Shown here one piece after another: positions 48,314 to 57,229 of a stretch of 60,133 nucleotides of DNA. The notes below the pieces were generated by a model that saw only the letters and a program-made list of their open reading frames with translations, was not told the origin of the DNA and did not search any database. This DNA is from DATKRB01 sp036501425 (GTDB lineage: Bacteria; Actinomycetota; Acidimicrobiia; Acidimicrobiales; RAAP-2). Positions within the stretch are counted from its first letter, which is position 1; every line of letters begins with the position of its first letter. The translations under genes were made by a program, and so were the position numbers. Location of the stretch: positions 1 through 60,133 of the forward strand of contig DASYAI010000001.1 in the NCBI GenBank assembly GCA_036501425.1, written 5' to 3'.

Positions 48314-51300
48314 ATGACCGCCCCGGCGACCCAGCACCCCGCCGATCTCGACGTCGAGCGCGCGGCCGCGCCCGGTGCCTCGCTGGCCCCCCTGACCCCG
48401 TTGGTGCGCCGGGAGCCGGCCCTGACCGACGTGGTCGGGGCTCGCAACGCCACCCTGGCGGTGGCCCAGCCGGCGGCCGCCTACGTGGTGGCCGGTCTCA
48501 CCCAGCTCGCGGAGCGCTCGCCGGTGGTGGTGGTGACCCCGACCGACGCCGACGCCGAGCGGCTGGCGGGCGACCTCGGGTGCTTCGTGGCGCCCCGGGG
48601 TGGCGCGGGTGGCGACGGGTCGGCCGCCGAGGTCGTGGGCGACCTGCTCGAGCCGGTGGTGCTGCTCGGGGCGTGGGAGACGCTGCCCTTCGAGCGGGTG
48701 AGCCCCGAGGCCGCCACCATGGGCCGGCGCATGGCGGTCCTGTGGCACCTGCTCGGGGAGGGCACCGGCCGCCCGTCGGTGGTGGTCGCCTCGATCCGGG
48801 CGCTCCTCCAGCGGCTGGCCCCGTGGGGCGACGCCGTGCGGCCGGTGACGGTCGAGCGGGGGGCGCGGCTCGACCTCCACGCCACCGTCGAACGGCTGGT
48901 GGCCATGGGCTATCGCCGCGAGCACCAGGTCGAGCACCGGGGCGAGCTGTCGGTGCGGGGCGGGATCGTCGACGTCTTTCCGGCCACCTCGGACGCCCCG
49001 GTGCGCATCGACCTGTGGGACGACGAGGTGGACCGGCTGACCGTCTTCGACGTGGCCGACCAGCGGTCCTTGCGGTCGGTCGAGCGGGCGGTGCTCTACG
49101 GGTGCCGCGAGCTGGTCCTGTCGCCAGAGCAGCGGGAGCGGGCGGCCGCCCTGGTTTACGACGCCCCCTGGGGTCGGGCCCAATGGGAGCGGCTGGCGGC
49201 GGGCGAGGTCTTCGACGGGATGGAGTCGTGGCTGCCGTGGCTCGAGCCCGACGAGCGGCTGCTCGCCGACCTGTTGCCGGCCGAGGCCCAGATGGTCATC
49301 GTCGATCCGCGCCGGGTGCGCGACCGGGCGGTGGAGCTCTACGAGGAGGAGGGGGCGCTGGCCCAGGCGCTGGCGGCTACCTGGGGCGTCGCCGCCCCCG
49401 AGCTGCCCCGCCTCCACCTGCCCTACGAGCGCCTGCTGGCCCGCTCCGAGATGGCGGTGCTGGCCCTGCCCCCGGTGCCCGACGGGCCCGACGTCCCGAC
49501 GGTCACCGTGCGGGGCATCGCCCCGGCGGCGGGGGACCCGGCCTTTTTGGCCCGTCAGGTGGTGGAGCTGGCCGACCAGGGCTACTCGGTGACCCTGTGC
49601 TCGGCCGTGGGGAGCGGCACCCGGCGCCTGTCGGGCGTGCTCGGGGGCGAGGGGGTCATCGCCCCGGTGACCCCGGAGGCCGACCCGTCGCCCTCGGTGC
49701 GGGTGGTCGAGTCGACCCTGTCGGCCGGCTTCGTCCTGCCCGGCGTGCGGGTGGCGGTGCTGGCCGAGTCCGACGTGACCGGGCGCCGGGTGCCCCACCG
49801 CCGGGCCCGGCCGCGGGCCCGACCGACCGACGGGTTCTTCGACGACCTGGCCCCGGGCAGCTACGTGGTGCACCGCCAGCACGGGGTGGCCCGTTTCGCC
49901 GGGGTCACCACCCGGGCGATCGGGGGCACCACCCGGGACTACCTGGTGCTCGAGTACCGGGGCAACGACCGGCTCTACCTGCCGGTGGACCAGATCGAGG
50001 CGGTGACCCCGTACTCGGGTGGCGAGTCGCCCACCTTGTCGAAGATGGGCGGCGCCGAGTGGCAGCGGACCCGGGCCCGGGCCCGGGCGGCGGCCAGCGA
50101 GGTCGCCGAGGAGCTGGTGGCCCTCTACCGGCGCCGGCTCGAGGTGCCCGGCCACGCCTTCGCCCCCGACTCGCCGTGGCAGGCCGAGATGGAGTCGGCC
50201 TTCCCCTTCGTCGAGACGGCCGACCAGCTCCGGGCGATCAGCGACGTCAAGGCCGACATGGAGACGCCCAGCCCGATGGACCGGCTGGTGTGCGGCGACG
50301 TCGGGTTCGGCAAGACCGAGGTGGCGGTCCGGGCGGCGTTCAAGGCGGTCCAGGACGGCCGGCAGGTGGCCGTGCTGGTGCCCACCACCCTGCTCGCCAG
50401 CCAGCACCACCAGACCTTCCTCGACCGCTTCGCCGGCTTTCCGGTCCGGGTCGAGGCGCTCAGCCGGTTCCTGTCGCCCGCCCAGGCCCGCGCGGTGGTC
50501 GACGGGTTGGCCGCCGGCACGGTCGACGTGGTGGTCGGCACCCACCGGCTGCTCGGTGCCGACGTGGCGTTCCGTGACCTGGGGTTGCTGGTGGTCGACG
50601 AGGAGCAGCGGTTCGGGGTCTCGCACAAAGAGGCGGTGAAGCGGCTGACCGAAGGGGTCGACGTGCTGACCCTGACCGCCAGCCCGATCCCCCGCACGCT
50701 CGAGATGGCGCTGACCGGCATCCGCGACCTGTCCATGGTCAACACCCCGCCGTCGGACCGCCGGCCCATCCTCACCTACGTGGGGGAGTCCGACGACGCT
50801 GCGGTCTCCGAGGCGATCCGGCGGGAGCTGCTGCGCGAGGGCCAGGTGTTCTACGTGCACAACCGGGTGGCCGACATCGACGCCACGGCCCGCCACCTGC
50901 GGCGCCTGGTGCCCGAGGCCCGGGTGGCGGTGGCCCACGGCCAGATGGACGAGGGCACGCTCGAGAAGGTGGTGCTCGACTTCTGGGAGCGCCAGGCCGA
51001 CGTGCTGGTCTGCACCACCATCATCGAGTCGGGGATCGACATGCCCTCGGTGAACACGCTGGTGGTCGAGCGGGCCGACCTGCTCGGGCTGGGCCAGCTG
51101 CACCAGATCCGGGGCCGGGTGGGGCGCTCGAACCAGCGGGCCTACGCCTACCTGTTCCACCCGGCCGACCGGGTGCTCTCCGAGCAGGCCTACGAGCGGC
51201 TGCGCACCATCGGGGAGCACACCGAGCTGGGATCGGGGTTCAAGATCGCCATGCGCGACCTCGAGATCCGGGGGGCGGGCAACCTGTTGGGGGCCGACCA

Positions 51301-51871
51301 GTCCGGGCACATCGCGGCGGTGGGCTACGACCTCTACGTCCAGCTGGTGGCCGAGGCGGTCGCCGAGGCCCGGGGCGAGCCCCGCCCGACCCCGCCCACC
51401 GTCGCCCTCGACGTGCCGGGCGACGCCCACCTGCCCCCGGCCTACGTGAGCGCCGAGGACGCCCGGCTCGAGGCCTACCGGCGGCTGGCCGCCGCCACCA
51501 CCCCGGCCGACGTCGACGACGTGGCCAACGAGTGGCTCGACCGGTTCGGCCCCCGGCCCCCCGCCGCCGAGGGCTTGCTCGCCCTGGCCCGGCTGCGGGT
51601 CGAGTGCCTCCGGGTGGGGGTGGGCGAGGTGGCGGTGTCGGTCGCCCGGATCGGGGGCCCCCGGCGCTCGGTCGCCCGGCTCTCCCCGCTGGTCCTGCCG
51701 GCCAGCGCCCAGGTCCGGCTGCGGCGGCTCTTCCCCGGAGCGGAGTACCGCGACGAGCTCTCGCAGGTCGTGGTGCCCCTCGACCCCGGCGCGCCGGCGG
51801 CGGAGACCCTGCGCGACCTGCTGGTGCAGCTGGTGCCGTCCCCCGGACCCGGTAGCATGCCCGGCGCATGA
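48314..51871 (+). CDS. mfd: Transcription-repair coupling factor
   Basis: 1185-residue ATP-dependent translocase that removes RNA polymerase stalled at DNA damage and recruits UvrA. N-terminal UvrB-like domains (about 30-450) are followed by the polymerase-interacting domain (about 520-580: LAPGSYVVHRQHGVARFAG). The RecG-like helicase has Walker A GDVGFGKT (about 660) and DEEQ (about 761), the motif ESGIDMPSVNTLVVERADL, and the TRCF C-terminal domain. ATG 48314 follows pth by 16 bp. Its last codons contain TAGCAT and the ATGA overlap of the next gene. Confidence 0.97.
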   Translation: MTAPATQHPADLDVERAAAPGASLAPLTPLVRREPALTDVVGARNATLAVAQPAAAYVVAGLTQLAERSPVVVVTPTDADAERLAGDLGCFVAPRGGAGGDGSAAEVVGDLLEPVVLLGAWETLPFERVSPEAATMGRRMAVLWHLLGEGTGRPSVVVASIRALLQRLAPWGDAVRPVTVERGARLDLHATVERLVAMGYRREHQVEHRGELSVRGGIVDVFPATSDAPVRIDLWDDEVDRLTVFDVADQRSLRSVERAVLYGCRELVLSPEQRERAAALVYDAPWGRAQWERLAAGEVFDGMESWLPWLEPDERLLADLLPAEAQMVIVDPRRVRDRAVELYEEEGALAQALAATWGVAAPELPRLHLPYERLLARSEMAVLALPPVPDGPDVPTVTVRGIAPAAGDPAFLARQVVELADQGYSVTLCSAVGSGTRRLSGVLGGEGVIAPVTPEADPSPSVRVVESTLSAGFVLPGVRVAVLAESDVTGRRVPHRRARPRARPTDGFFDDLAPGSYVVHRQHGVARFAGVTTRAIGGTTRDYLVLEYRGNDRLYLPVDQIEAVTPYSGGESPTLSKMGGAEWQRTRARARAAASEVAEELVALYRRRLEVPGHAFAPDSPWQAEMESAFPFVETADQLRAISDVKADMETPSPMDRLVCGDVGFGKTEVAVRAAFKAVQDGRQVAVLVPTTLLASQHHQTFLDRFAGFPVRVEALSRFLSPAQARAVVDGLAAGTVDVVVGTHRLLGADVAFRDLGLLVVDEEQRFGVSHKEAVKRLTEGVDVLTLTASPIPRTLEMALTGIRDLSMVNTPPSDRRPILTYVGESDDAAVSEAIRRELLREGQVFYVHNRVADIDATARHLRRLVPEARVAVAHGQMDEGTLEKVVLDFWERQADVLVCTTIIESGIDMPSVNTLVVERADLLGLGQLHQIRGRVGRSNQRAYAYLFHPADRVLSEQAYERLRTIGEHTELGSGFKIAMRDLEIRGAGNLLGADQSGHIAAVGYDLYVQLVAEAVAEARGEPRPTPPTVALDVPGDAHLPPAYVSAEDARLEAYRRLAAATTPADVDDVANEWLDRFGPRPPAAEGLLALARLRVECLRVGVGEVAVSVARIGGPRRSVARLSPLVLPASAQVRLRRLFPGAEYRDELSQVVVPLDPGAPAAETLRDLLVQLVPSPGPGSMPGA
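51853..51858 (+). promoter_or_regulatory. Internal -10 element (TAGCAT) at the end of mfd
   Basis: GGTAGCAT ends 9 nt before ATG 51868, so the SurA-like gene may also have its own leaderless transcript. Confidence 0.4.
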
Positions 51872-53016
51872 GGCGACTCGTCGGGCTGTTCGTCGTCGTG
51901 GCGGTCGGGATCGCCGTGGCGGCCCTGACCGTGCCCTCGACCGCCGCCTCGGTCAACGGGACCCACATCTCGCAGAGCACCCTCAACAACGACCTGGGGG
52001 CGGTCGACGCCAGCCCCGGCTACCTGTGCTACCTGCAGGCGACCGTGCTCCTCGACTCGGGCGGCCAGTCCACCCTGCCCCCGCTGACCACGACCAACGG
52101 GACGGCGAGCACCGGCCGCGCCCAGGGCATCTACAACGCCGCCTTCGTGCGGTACTGGCTGAGCCGGCTGGTGAGCACCCAGGTGGTGTCCGACACCGTC
52201 CGGGGCCGGGGCATCACCGTCAGCGCCATCCAGCTGGCGACGGCCCGGTCCGAGACCGAGCAGATCATCGAGGGGGCCTTCGCCACCCTTCAGGAGGACG
52301 GGGTCCAGCCGTCGTGCTCGCCCGTCCCCACCGGCGCCCAGGTGCTGGGCTCGCTGCCCGGCTCCTTCGTCGACGACCTGGTGCGGGCCCAGGCCTCCAG
52401 TGACCTGCTGGCGGCGTCGGAGGTGGGGTCGGACCTGACCCAGGCGTCGATGGACCGGTACTTCGCCGCCCATCCCGACGACTTCGAGACCCTGTGCGTC
52501 AACGGCTTTTCGGTCGGCTCCCAGGCCTCGGCGGCCCAGATCCGCTCCGCGGTCGAGGGCGGGACCCCCTTCGCCCAGGCCGCCCCCAGCGGCACCACGG
52601 TGCAGAACGCCTGCTTCACCCCGTCGAGCTCCAACTACCAGGCGATCGACCAGGCGGTGGGCAGCCTGGCCATCGGCGGGGTCTCCCAGCCGCTCGAGAG
52701 CAGCCAGTCGTCCTATTACCTGTTCGAGCTGACCAGCCGCACGCCGTCCTCGCTGGCGTCGGTGCGCAACGTGCTGCGCGGCGCCATCGTCGACGCCGGG
52801 CTGCCCCGGGCCGACGCCCTGCTGACGGCGGCCGAGCGCAAGGCCTCGGTGAACGTCGACCCCCGCTACGGGACCTGGCGGTCGGTCAAGGGCGCCGTCG
52901 GGGTGGTGGCCCCGACCAGCCCGCCCACCTTCGCCCTCCTCGACCCCGCCGCGGTGGGCGCCACCGGCGGCTCGTCGTCGACCGGGTCCGGCGGATCGGC
53001 CACCGGCTCGGGGTGA
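51868..53016 (+). CDS. Secreted or membrane-anchored SurA-like protein
   Basis: 382 residues. An N-terminal signal or anchor helix (about 3-26) is followed by ASVNGTHISQSTLNNDLGAV, typical of SurA/PrsA-type chaperones. A helical domain follows, then a parvulin-like segment (about 205-315: FETLCVNGFSVGSQASAAQI, VEGGTPFAQAAPSG, IGGVSQPLESSQSSYYLFEL) and a Ser/Gly-rich tail. Key parvulin residues are poorly kept, so it may be a chaperone without isomerase activity. It overlaps mfd (ATGA) and mazG (GTGA), as in other actinobacteria. Confidence 0.8.
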   Translation: MRRLVGLFVVVAVGIAVAALTVPSTAASVNGTHISQSTLNNDLGAVDASPGYLCYLQATVLLDSGGQSTLPPLTTTNGTASTGRAQGIYNAAFVRYWLSRLVSTQVVSDTVRGRGITVSAIQLATARSETEQIIEGAFATLQEDGVQPSCSPVPTGAQVLGSLPGSFVDDLVRAQASSDLLAASEVGSDLTQASMDRYFAAHPDDFETLCVNGFSVGSQASAAQIRSAVEGGTPFAQAAPSGTTVQNACFTPSSSNYQAIDQAVGSLAIGGVSQPLESSQSSYYLFELTSRTPSSLASVRNVLRGAIVDAGLPRADALLTAAERKASVNVDPRYGTWRSVKGAVGVVAPTSPPTFALLDPAAVGATGGSSSTGSGGSATGSG

Positions 53017-54554
53017 GCGCGGCGCCCCGCCTGGTGGTGGTCGGGCTCGGACCCGCCGGGGCCGACCTGCTGTCGCTGGGGGCGCTGGCGGCGCTCGAGT
53101 CGGCGTCCGAGGTGTGCCTGCGGACCAGCCGCCACCCGGCGGCGGCCGAGCTCGAGCAGCGGCTCGGCGACGCCACGATGGTGAGCTTCGACTCCCACTA
53201 CGAGCGGGGCGCCTCGTTCGAGGAGGTCTACGCGGCGATCGCCGAGGAGCTGGTTGGCCGGGCCGCCGCCGCCCATGTTGGCGGGGCCGGCGCGGTGGTC
53301 TACGCGGTGCCCGGGTCCCCGCTGGTGGCCGAGCGCACGGTGGAGCTCCTGCGGGCCGACGACCGGGTGGCGCTGGAGGTCGTGCCGGCGCTCTCCTTCG
53401 TCGACCTGGCGTGGGCACGCCTCGGGATCGACCCGGTCGCCGCCGGCGCCCGGCTGGTCGACGCGGCCGCCTTCGCCGTCGACGCGGCGGGGGACCGGGG
53501 ACCGCTGCTGGTGGCCCAGTGCTGGTCCCGCCAGGTCCTGTCTTCGGTCAAGCTGTCGCTCCACGATGCGGACGGCGCCCCGGCGCCCGAGGTCACCCTG
53601 CTGCACCACCTGGGCCTGCCCGATGAGCAGGTGGTGACGACGGGGTGGTGGGAGCTCGACCGGGTGCTCGAGCCGGACCACCTCACCACCTTGTGGGTGC
53701 CGCACCTGGGGGCGCCCATCGCGGGCGAGGTGGCCCGGGTGGAGGAGCTGGTGCGGACGTTGCGGCACGGCTGCCCGTGGGACCGCGAGCAGACCCACCG
53801 CTCGCTCACCGCGCACCTGGTGGAGGAGTCCTACGAGGCGATCGACGCGCTGGAGGCGCTGGGCCGGGCGCTGGAGGCGTCGCCGGCGGCCCCGGCCGAG
53901 GGCCCCGATCGGGCCGTGGTCGCCGACGCGTGCGAGGAGCTGGGCGACGTCCTGTTCCAGGTGGTCTTCCACGCCGTGCTGGCCAGCGAGGAGGGGCTGT
54001 TCACCCTGGCGGACGTGGCCCGGGGGGTTCACGACAAGCTGGTTGGCCGGCACCCGCACGTCTTCGGCACCACGGTGGCCGACACCCCCGAGGCGGTGGC
54101 GGCCAACTGGGAGGTGCTGAAGAAGGCCGAAAAGGGGCGGGCCAGCGTGACCGAGGGCATCCCCTCGGGGCTGCCGGCGCTCGCCCTGGCGGCCAAGCTC
54201 CTGCGCAAGGCCACCTCGGTCGGGCTGGTCCCGGCCTCGGCCGGGGACCTTCGCCGGGCGCTGGGCGCACTGGCCGAGCCGGGCATGCCGGTCCCCGACG
54301 GGGCGGCGGTGGGCATGGCCGCCCCCGACGGGGCCGGGGTGGGCATGGCGGCCCCCGACGGGGCAGCAGTGGACATGGCCGCCGACGGGGCCGCAGTGGG
54401 CATGGCCGCCGACGGGGCCGCAGTGGGCGCCGCCCTCCTGGCACTGGTCGACCTGGCTCGCCGGGCCGGCGTGGACCCCGAGTCGGCGCTCCGCCGCACC
54501 GCCCTCGAGCTGCGCGACCGGATCGTGGCGGCGGAGGGGGCGCCCGGGTCCTGA
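53013..54554 (+). CDS. mazG: MazG nucleotide pyrophosphohydrolase fused to a tetrapyrrole-methylase-like domain
   Basis: 513 residues. About 5-225 is a methylase-like domain (LVVVGLGPAGADLLSLGALA), and about 240-510 the MazG domain with metal-binding LVEESYEAID and EELGDVLFQVVFHA, plus HPHVFGTTV. It hydrolyses NTPs, protecting against aberrant nucleotides and damping ppGpp signalling. This YabN-like fusion is common in Gram-positives. Within the C-terminal part (about 427-473) lie five tandem DGAAVGMAA-type repeats, an in-frame expansion between helices. GTG 53013 overlaps the upstream stop by 4 bp. Confidence 0.93.
   Translation: MSAAPRLVVVGLGPAGADLLSLGALAALESASEVCLRTSRHPAAAELEQRLGDATMVSFDSHYERGASFEEVYAAIAEELVGRAAAAHVGGAGAVVYAVPGSPLVAERTVELLRADDRVALEVVPALSFVDLAWARLGIDPVAAGARLVDAAAFAVDAAGDRGPLLVAQCWSRQVLSSVKLSLHDADGAPAPEVTLLHHLGLPDEQVVTTGWWELDRVLEPDHLTTLWVPHLGAPIAGEVARVEELVRTLRHGCPWDREQTHRSLTAHLVEESYEAIDALEALGRALEASPAAPAEGPDRAVVADACEELGDVLFQVVFHAVLASEEGLFTLADVARGVHDKLVGRHPHVFGTTVADTPEAVAANWEVLKKAEKGRASVTEGIPSGLPALALAAKLLRKATSVGLVPASAGDLRRALGALAEPGMPVPDGAAVGMAAPDGAGVGMAAPDGAAVDMAADGAAVGMAADGAAVGAALLALVDLARRAGVDPESALRRTALELRDRIVAAEGAPGS
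54296..54430 (+). repeat. In-frame tandem repeat inside mazG
   Basis: Five units of about 24-30 bp encoding (P)DGAAVGMAA-type peptides, diverged by single substitutions. Unit lengths are multiples of three, so the frame is kept. Confidence 0.8.
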
Positions 54555-54641
54555 CCGTCAGCCGGGGGCCGCTCGCCGTGGGCGAAGGGCCGTGACCCCC
54601 GGGTGACCAGGGGCTCCCCCAATCGGCCGGGTGCCAGCAGG

Positions 54642-54647
54642 TAGCCT
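54642..54647 (+). promoter_or_regulatory. -10 element (TAGCCT) of eno
   Basis: GGTAGCCT, 44 nt before the eno start but 9 nt before GTG 54657, which opens a 12-codon leader frame. Confidence 0.5.
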
Positions 54648-54656
54648 TGGCCCCCG

Positions 54657-54695
54657 GTGCCTCGCCAGGGGAGGTGCCGAGGGAGTGGACCGTGA
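54657..54695 (+). CDS. Possible leaderless 12-codon leader ORF before eno
   Basis: GTG 54657 lies 9 nt after TAGCCT. The frame VPRQGRCRGSGP ends at TGA 54693-54695, which overlaps the eno start as GTGA. eno also has GGGAG (54681-54685) at ribosome-binding distance, so both coupled and direct initiation are possible. Confidence 0.4.
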   Translation: MPRQGRCRGSGP

Positions 54696-56005
54696 GCGCG
54701 ATCGAGCATGTTGCCGGGCGGGAGGTCCTCGACTCGCGGGGCAACCCGACAGTGGAGGTGGAGGTGGTCCTCGACTCGGGGCGCCGAGGTCGGGCCATCG
54801 CCCCTTCGGGTGCCTCCACCGGGTCCCACGAGGCGGTCGAGATCCGCGACGGCGACGAGCGATTCGGCGGCAAGGGCGTCCTGCGGGCGGTGAACGCCGT
54901 CAACGGCGAGATCGCCGACGCCCTGGCCGGCCTGGACGCTCTGGCCCAGCGGACGATCGACCACTGCCTCATCGACCTCGACGGCACCCCCGACAAGAGC
55001 CGCCTCGGTGCCAACGCCACCGTCGCCACGTCGCTGGCCGTGGTCAAGGCGGTGGCAGCCGAGCTGGAGGTGCCGCTCTACCGGGCGATCGGGGGCGCCA
55101 ACGCCCACGTGCTGCCGGTTCCCATGCTCAACGTGCTGAACGGCGGGGTCCACGCCCGGAACTCGATCGACTTTCAGGAGTTCATGTTCATGCCGATCGG
55201 GGCCGCCTCCTACAGCGAGGCCCTGCGCTGGGGGACCGAGGCCTACCACGCGCTGCAGGGCGTGCTGGCCGAGCGCGGCCTGTCGACCGCGGTGGGCGAC
55301 GAGGGCGGCTTCGCCCCGGACCTGCCCTCCAACGAGGATGCGGTGAAGGTGCTGATCGAGGCCATCGAAGCGGCGGGCCGGGTGCCGGGCGACGAGATCG
55401 CTATCGCCCTGGACCCGGCCACCACCGAGCTGTGGAAGGACGGCCGCTACGTGCTGGAGGGCGAGGAGCGCTCCCTCGAGCCGGCGGCGCTCGTCGACTA
55501 CTGGGTCGACCTGGTCGACCGGTACCCGATCGTGTCCATCGAGGACGGGATGGCCGAGGACGACTGGGACGGCTGGCGCAGCCTGACGGCGGCGGTGGGG
55601 GAACGGGTCCAGCTGGTGGGCGACGACCTGTTCGTCACCAACGTCGAGCTGCTCGAGCGGGGCATCGCCGGCCACGTCGCCAACGCCCTTTTGGTGAAGG
55701 TGAACCAGATCGGGACCCTGACCGAGTCGCTCGACGCGGTGGCCATGGCCGTCGGCGCCGGGTACCGGTCGGTGATCTCCCACCGCTCGGGCGAGAGCGA
55801 GGACACCTCCATCGCCGACCTCGCCGTGGCGGTCAACAGCGGGCAGATCAAGGCCGGCGCGCCGGCGCGCACCGACCGGGTGGCCAAGTACAACCAGTTG
55901 TTGCGGATCGAGCAGGACCTCGGGAGCGGCGCAGCCTTCTGGGGCGCCGCCGCCCTGGCCGGCCGGCGGGCCGAGGACGACGCCGACCCGGGCGGCCGTG
56001 GCTGA
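54692..56005 (+). CDS. eno: Enolase
   Basis: 437-residue glycolytic enzyme that converts 2-phosphoglycerate to phosphoenolpyruvate. Seen: VAGREVLDSRGNPTVEVEV, PSGASTGSHEAVEIRDGD, MLNVLNGGVHARNSIDFQEF, VGDEGGFAPDL, IEDGMAEDDWDGW, the catalytic LLVKVNQIGTLTE and SHRSGESEDTSIADLAVA. GTG 54692 gives the standard N-terminus; the longer upstream frame is not conserved. The gene after it, ftsB/divIC-like, overlaps by 8 bp. Confidence 0.97.
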   Translation: MSAIEHVAGREVLDSRGNPTVEVEVVLDSGRRGRAIAPSGASTGSHEAVEIRDGDERFGGKGVLRAVNAVNGEIADALAGLDALAQRTIDHCLIDLDGTPDKSRLGANATVATSLAVVKAVAAELEVPLYRAIGGANAHVLPVPMLNVLNGGVHARNSIDFQEFMFMPIGAASYSEALRWGTEAYHALQGVLAERGLSTAVGDEGGFAPDLPSNEDAVKVLIEAIEAAGRVPGDEIAIALDPATTELWKDGRYVLEGEERSLEPAALVDYWVDLVDRYPIVSIEDGMAEDDWDGWRSLTAAVGERVQLVGDDLFVTNVELLERGIAGHVANALLVKVNQIGTLTESLDAVAMAVGAGYRSVISHRSGESEDTSIADLAVAVNSGQIKAGAPARTDRVAKYNQLLRIEQDLGSGAAFWGAAALAGRRAEDDADPGGRG

Positions 56006-56687
56006 GCGGCTGGGCCTGCGTGCCCTGGGCCGGGGCGTGCGCAGCCGGGTGGCACCCGCCCGGACCCGGGGGGGCACCGGCGCCCGGCGCGGGGTGCCCC
56101 AGGGGCGGGCGGCCCGGCGCCAGGCGGCCCGGGTGCGCCGGGCCAGGGCGACCCTGGTGGCGTCGGTGGTCGTCTCGGCGGTGATGCTGGGCCTGTGGTT
56201 CCCCGCCGGGGCGCTGCTGCACCAGCGCTCGACGCTGGCCGCGGCCACCGCCCAGCTCGACCAGCTCCAACGGGAGGACCGGGCCATGGCCACCGAGCAG
56301 AAGCGGCTCGAGAGCCCGGCCGAGATCGCCCGGCTCGCCCAGGACCAGTACCAGCTGGTGAACCCGGGCACCCGGGCCTTCGAGGTCCTGCCGCCCACCA
56401 AGGGCAAGAGCGGGTCCGGCTCCTACGCCGGGGATCCGGCCAACCAGCCCGTCGTCTCGCCCTCGGCCGCCTCCGAGCTGCCGGCCGGCTCGGAGGCGAC
56501 CTCGGCGAACGGGTCGACCGAGAGCTCGGACCCCTCGAGCGCCCGGGGCGCCGGCACCGCCGGCACCGGGTCGGCCACGGGACACGCGAGCACGTCGTCC
56601 ACCCGTGGCGGGTCGAAGCCAGAGGCGGACCCGGGCTCGTCCTCGTTCTTCGGCCGCCTCGCCCGGACGCTCGAGTTCTGGCGGTGA
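55998..56687 (+). CDS. FtsB/DivIC-like septum formation initiator
   Basis: 229-residue single-pass membrane protein. A basic N-tail (about 1-50), one helix (about 53-75) and a coiled coil (about 78-105: RSTLAAATAQLDQLQREDRA) precede the conserved RLESPAEIARLAQDQYQLVNPG, the DivIC/FtsB signature that binds FtsL in the divisome. The long tail (about 140-215) is Ser/Gly/Thr-rich. It always follows eno in actinobacteria. GTG 55998 overlaps the eno end by 8 bp. Confidence 0.92.
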   Translation: MAERLGLRALGRGVRSRVAPARTRGGTGARRGVPQGRAARRQAARVRRARATLVASVVVSAVMLGLWFPAGALLHQRSTLAAATAQLDQLQREDRAMATEQKRLESPAEIARLAQDQYQLVNPGTRAFEVLPPTKGKSGSGSYAGDPANQPVVSPSAASELPAGSEATSANGSTESSDPSSARGAGTAGTGSATGHASTSSTRGGSKPEADPGSSSFFGRLARTLEFWR

Positions 56688-57220
56688 GCGCCCAGCCCCG
56701 CCTGGTCCCCGACGGCGCGGTGCTCGCCGGCTCCGGGGTGGTCGGCGCCGTGCCCGCCGGCGCCGGAGTGGATGACGTGGGGGCGGTGGCCGCCCTGCTC
56801 GGGCGACCGCCGGCCGGGCCGTTCGAGGTGGTGGTGCGCACGGGCGACGGGCAGCCCCTGGTGATCGCCAACGCCCCGTTCCTGGACGACGGCACGCCCA
56901 TGCCGACCCGCTACTGGCTGGTCGGACGAGCCCTGGGCGACGCCACCAGCCGGCTCGAGTCCGCCGGCGGGGTGCGCCAGGCCGAGCGGGCCGTCGACCC
57001 GGTCGCCCTGGCCGACGCCCATCGCCGCTACGGGGCCGAGCGCGACGCGCTGATCGCGCTGGACCGACCGGGACCCCGGCCCTCGGGGGGCGTGGGGGGG
57101 ACCCGGCGGGGGGTCAAGTGCCTGCACGCCCACCTCGCCTGGTGGTTGGCCGGCGGCAGCGACCCGGTGGGGGACTGGGTGGCGGCGCAGCTCGGTCTGA
57201 GCCGCCCGGAGCTGTGCTAG
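56684..57220 (+). CDS. DUF501 family protein
   Basis: 178 residues. The core is AVAALLGRPPAGPFEVVVRT, PLVIANAPFLDDGTPMPTRYWL, the RLESAGGVRQAE motif and the C-terminal GVKCLHAHLAWWLAGGSDPV with Cys-Leu-His. This conserved actinobacterial family has no established function and regularly sits between the divIC-like gene and ppx. GTG 56684 overlaps the divIC-like stop as GTGA. Confidence 0.92.
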   Translation: MSAQPRLVPDGAVLAGSGVVGAVPAGAGVDDVGAVAALLGRPPAGPFEVVVRTGDGQPLVIANAPFLDDGTPMPTRYWLVGRALGDATSRLESAGGVRQAERAVDPVALADAHRRYGAERDALIALDRPGPRPSGGVGGTRRGVKCLHAHLAWWLAGGSDPVGDWVAAQLGLSRPELC

Positions 57221-57229
57221 AGCAGGGAG

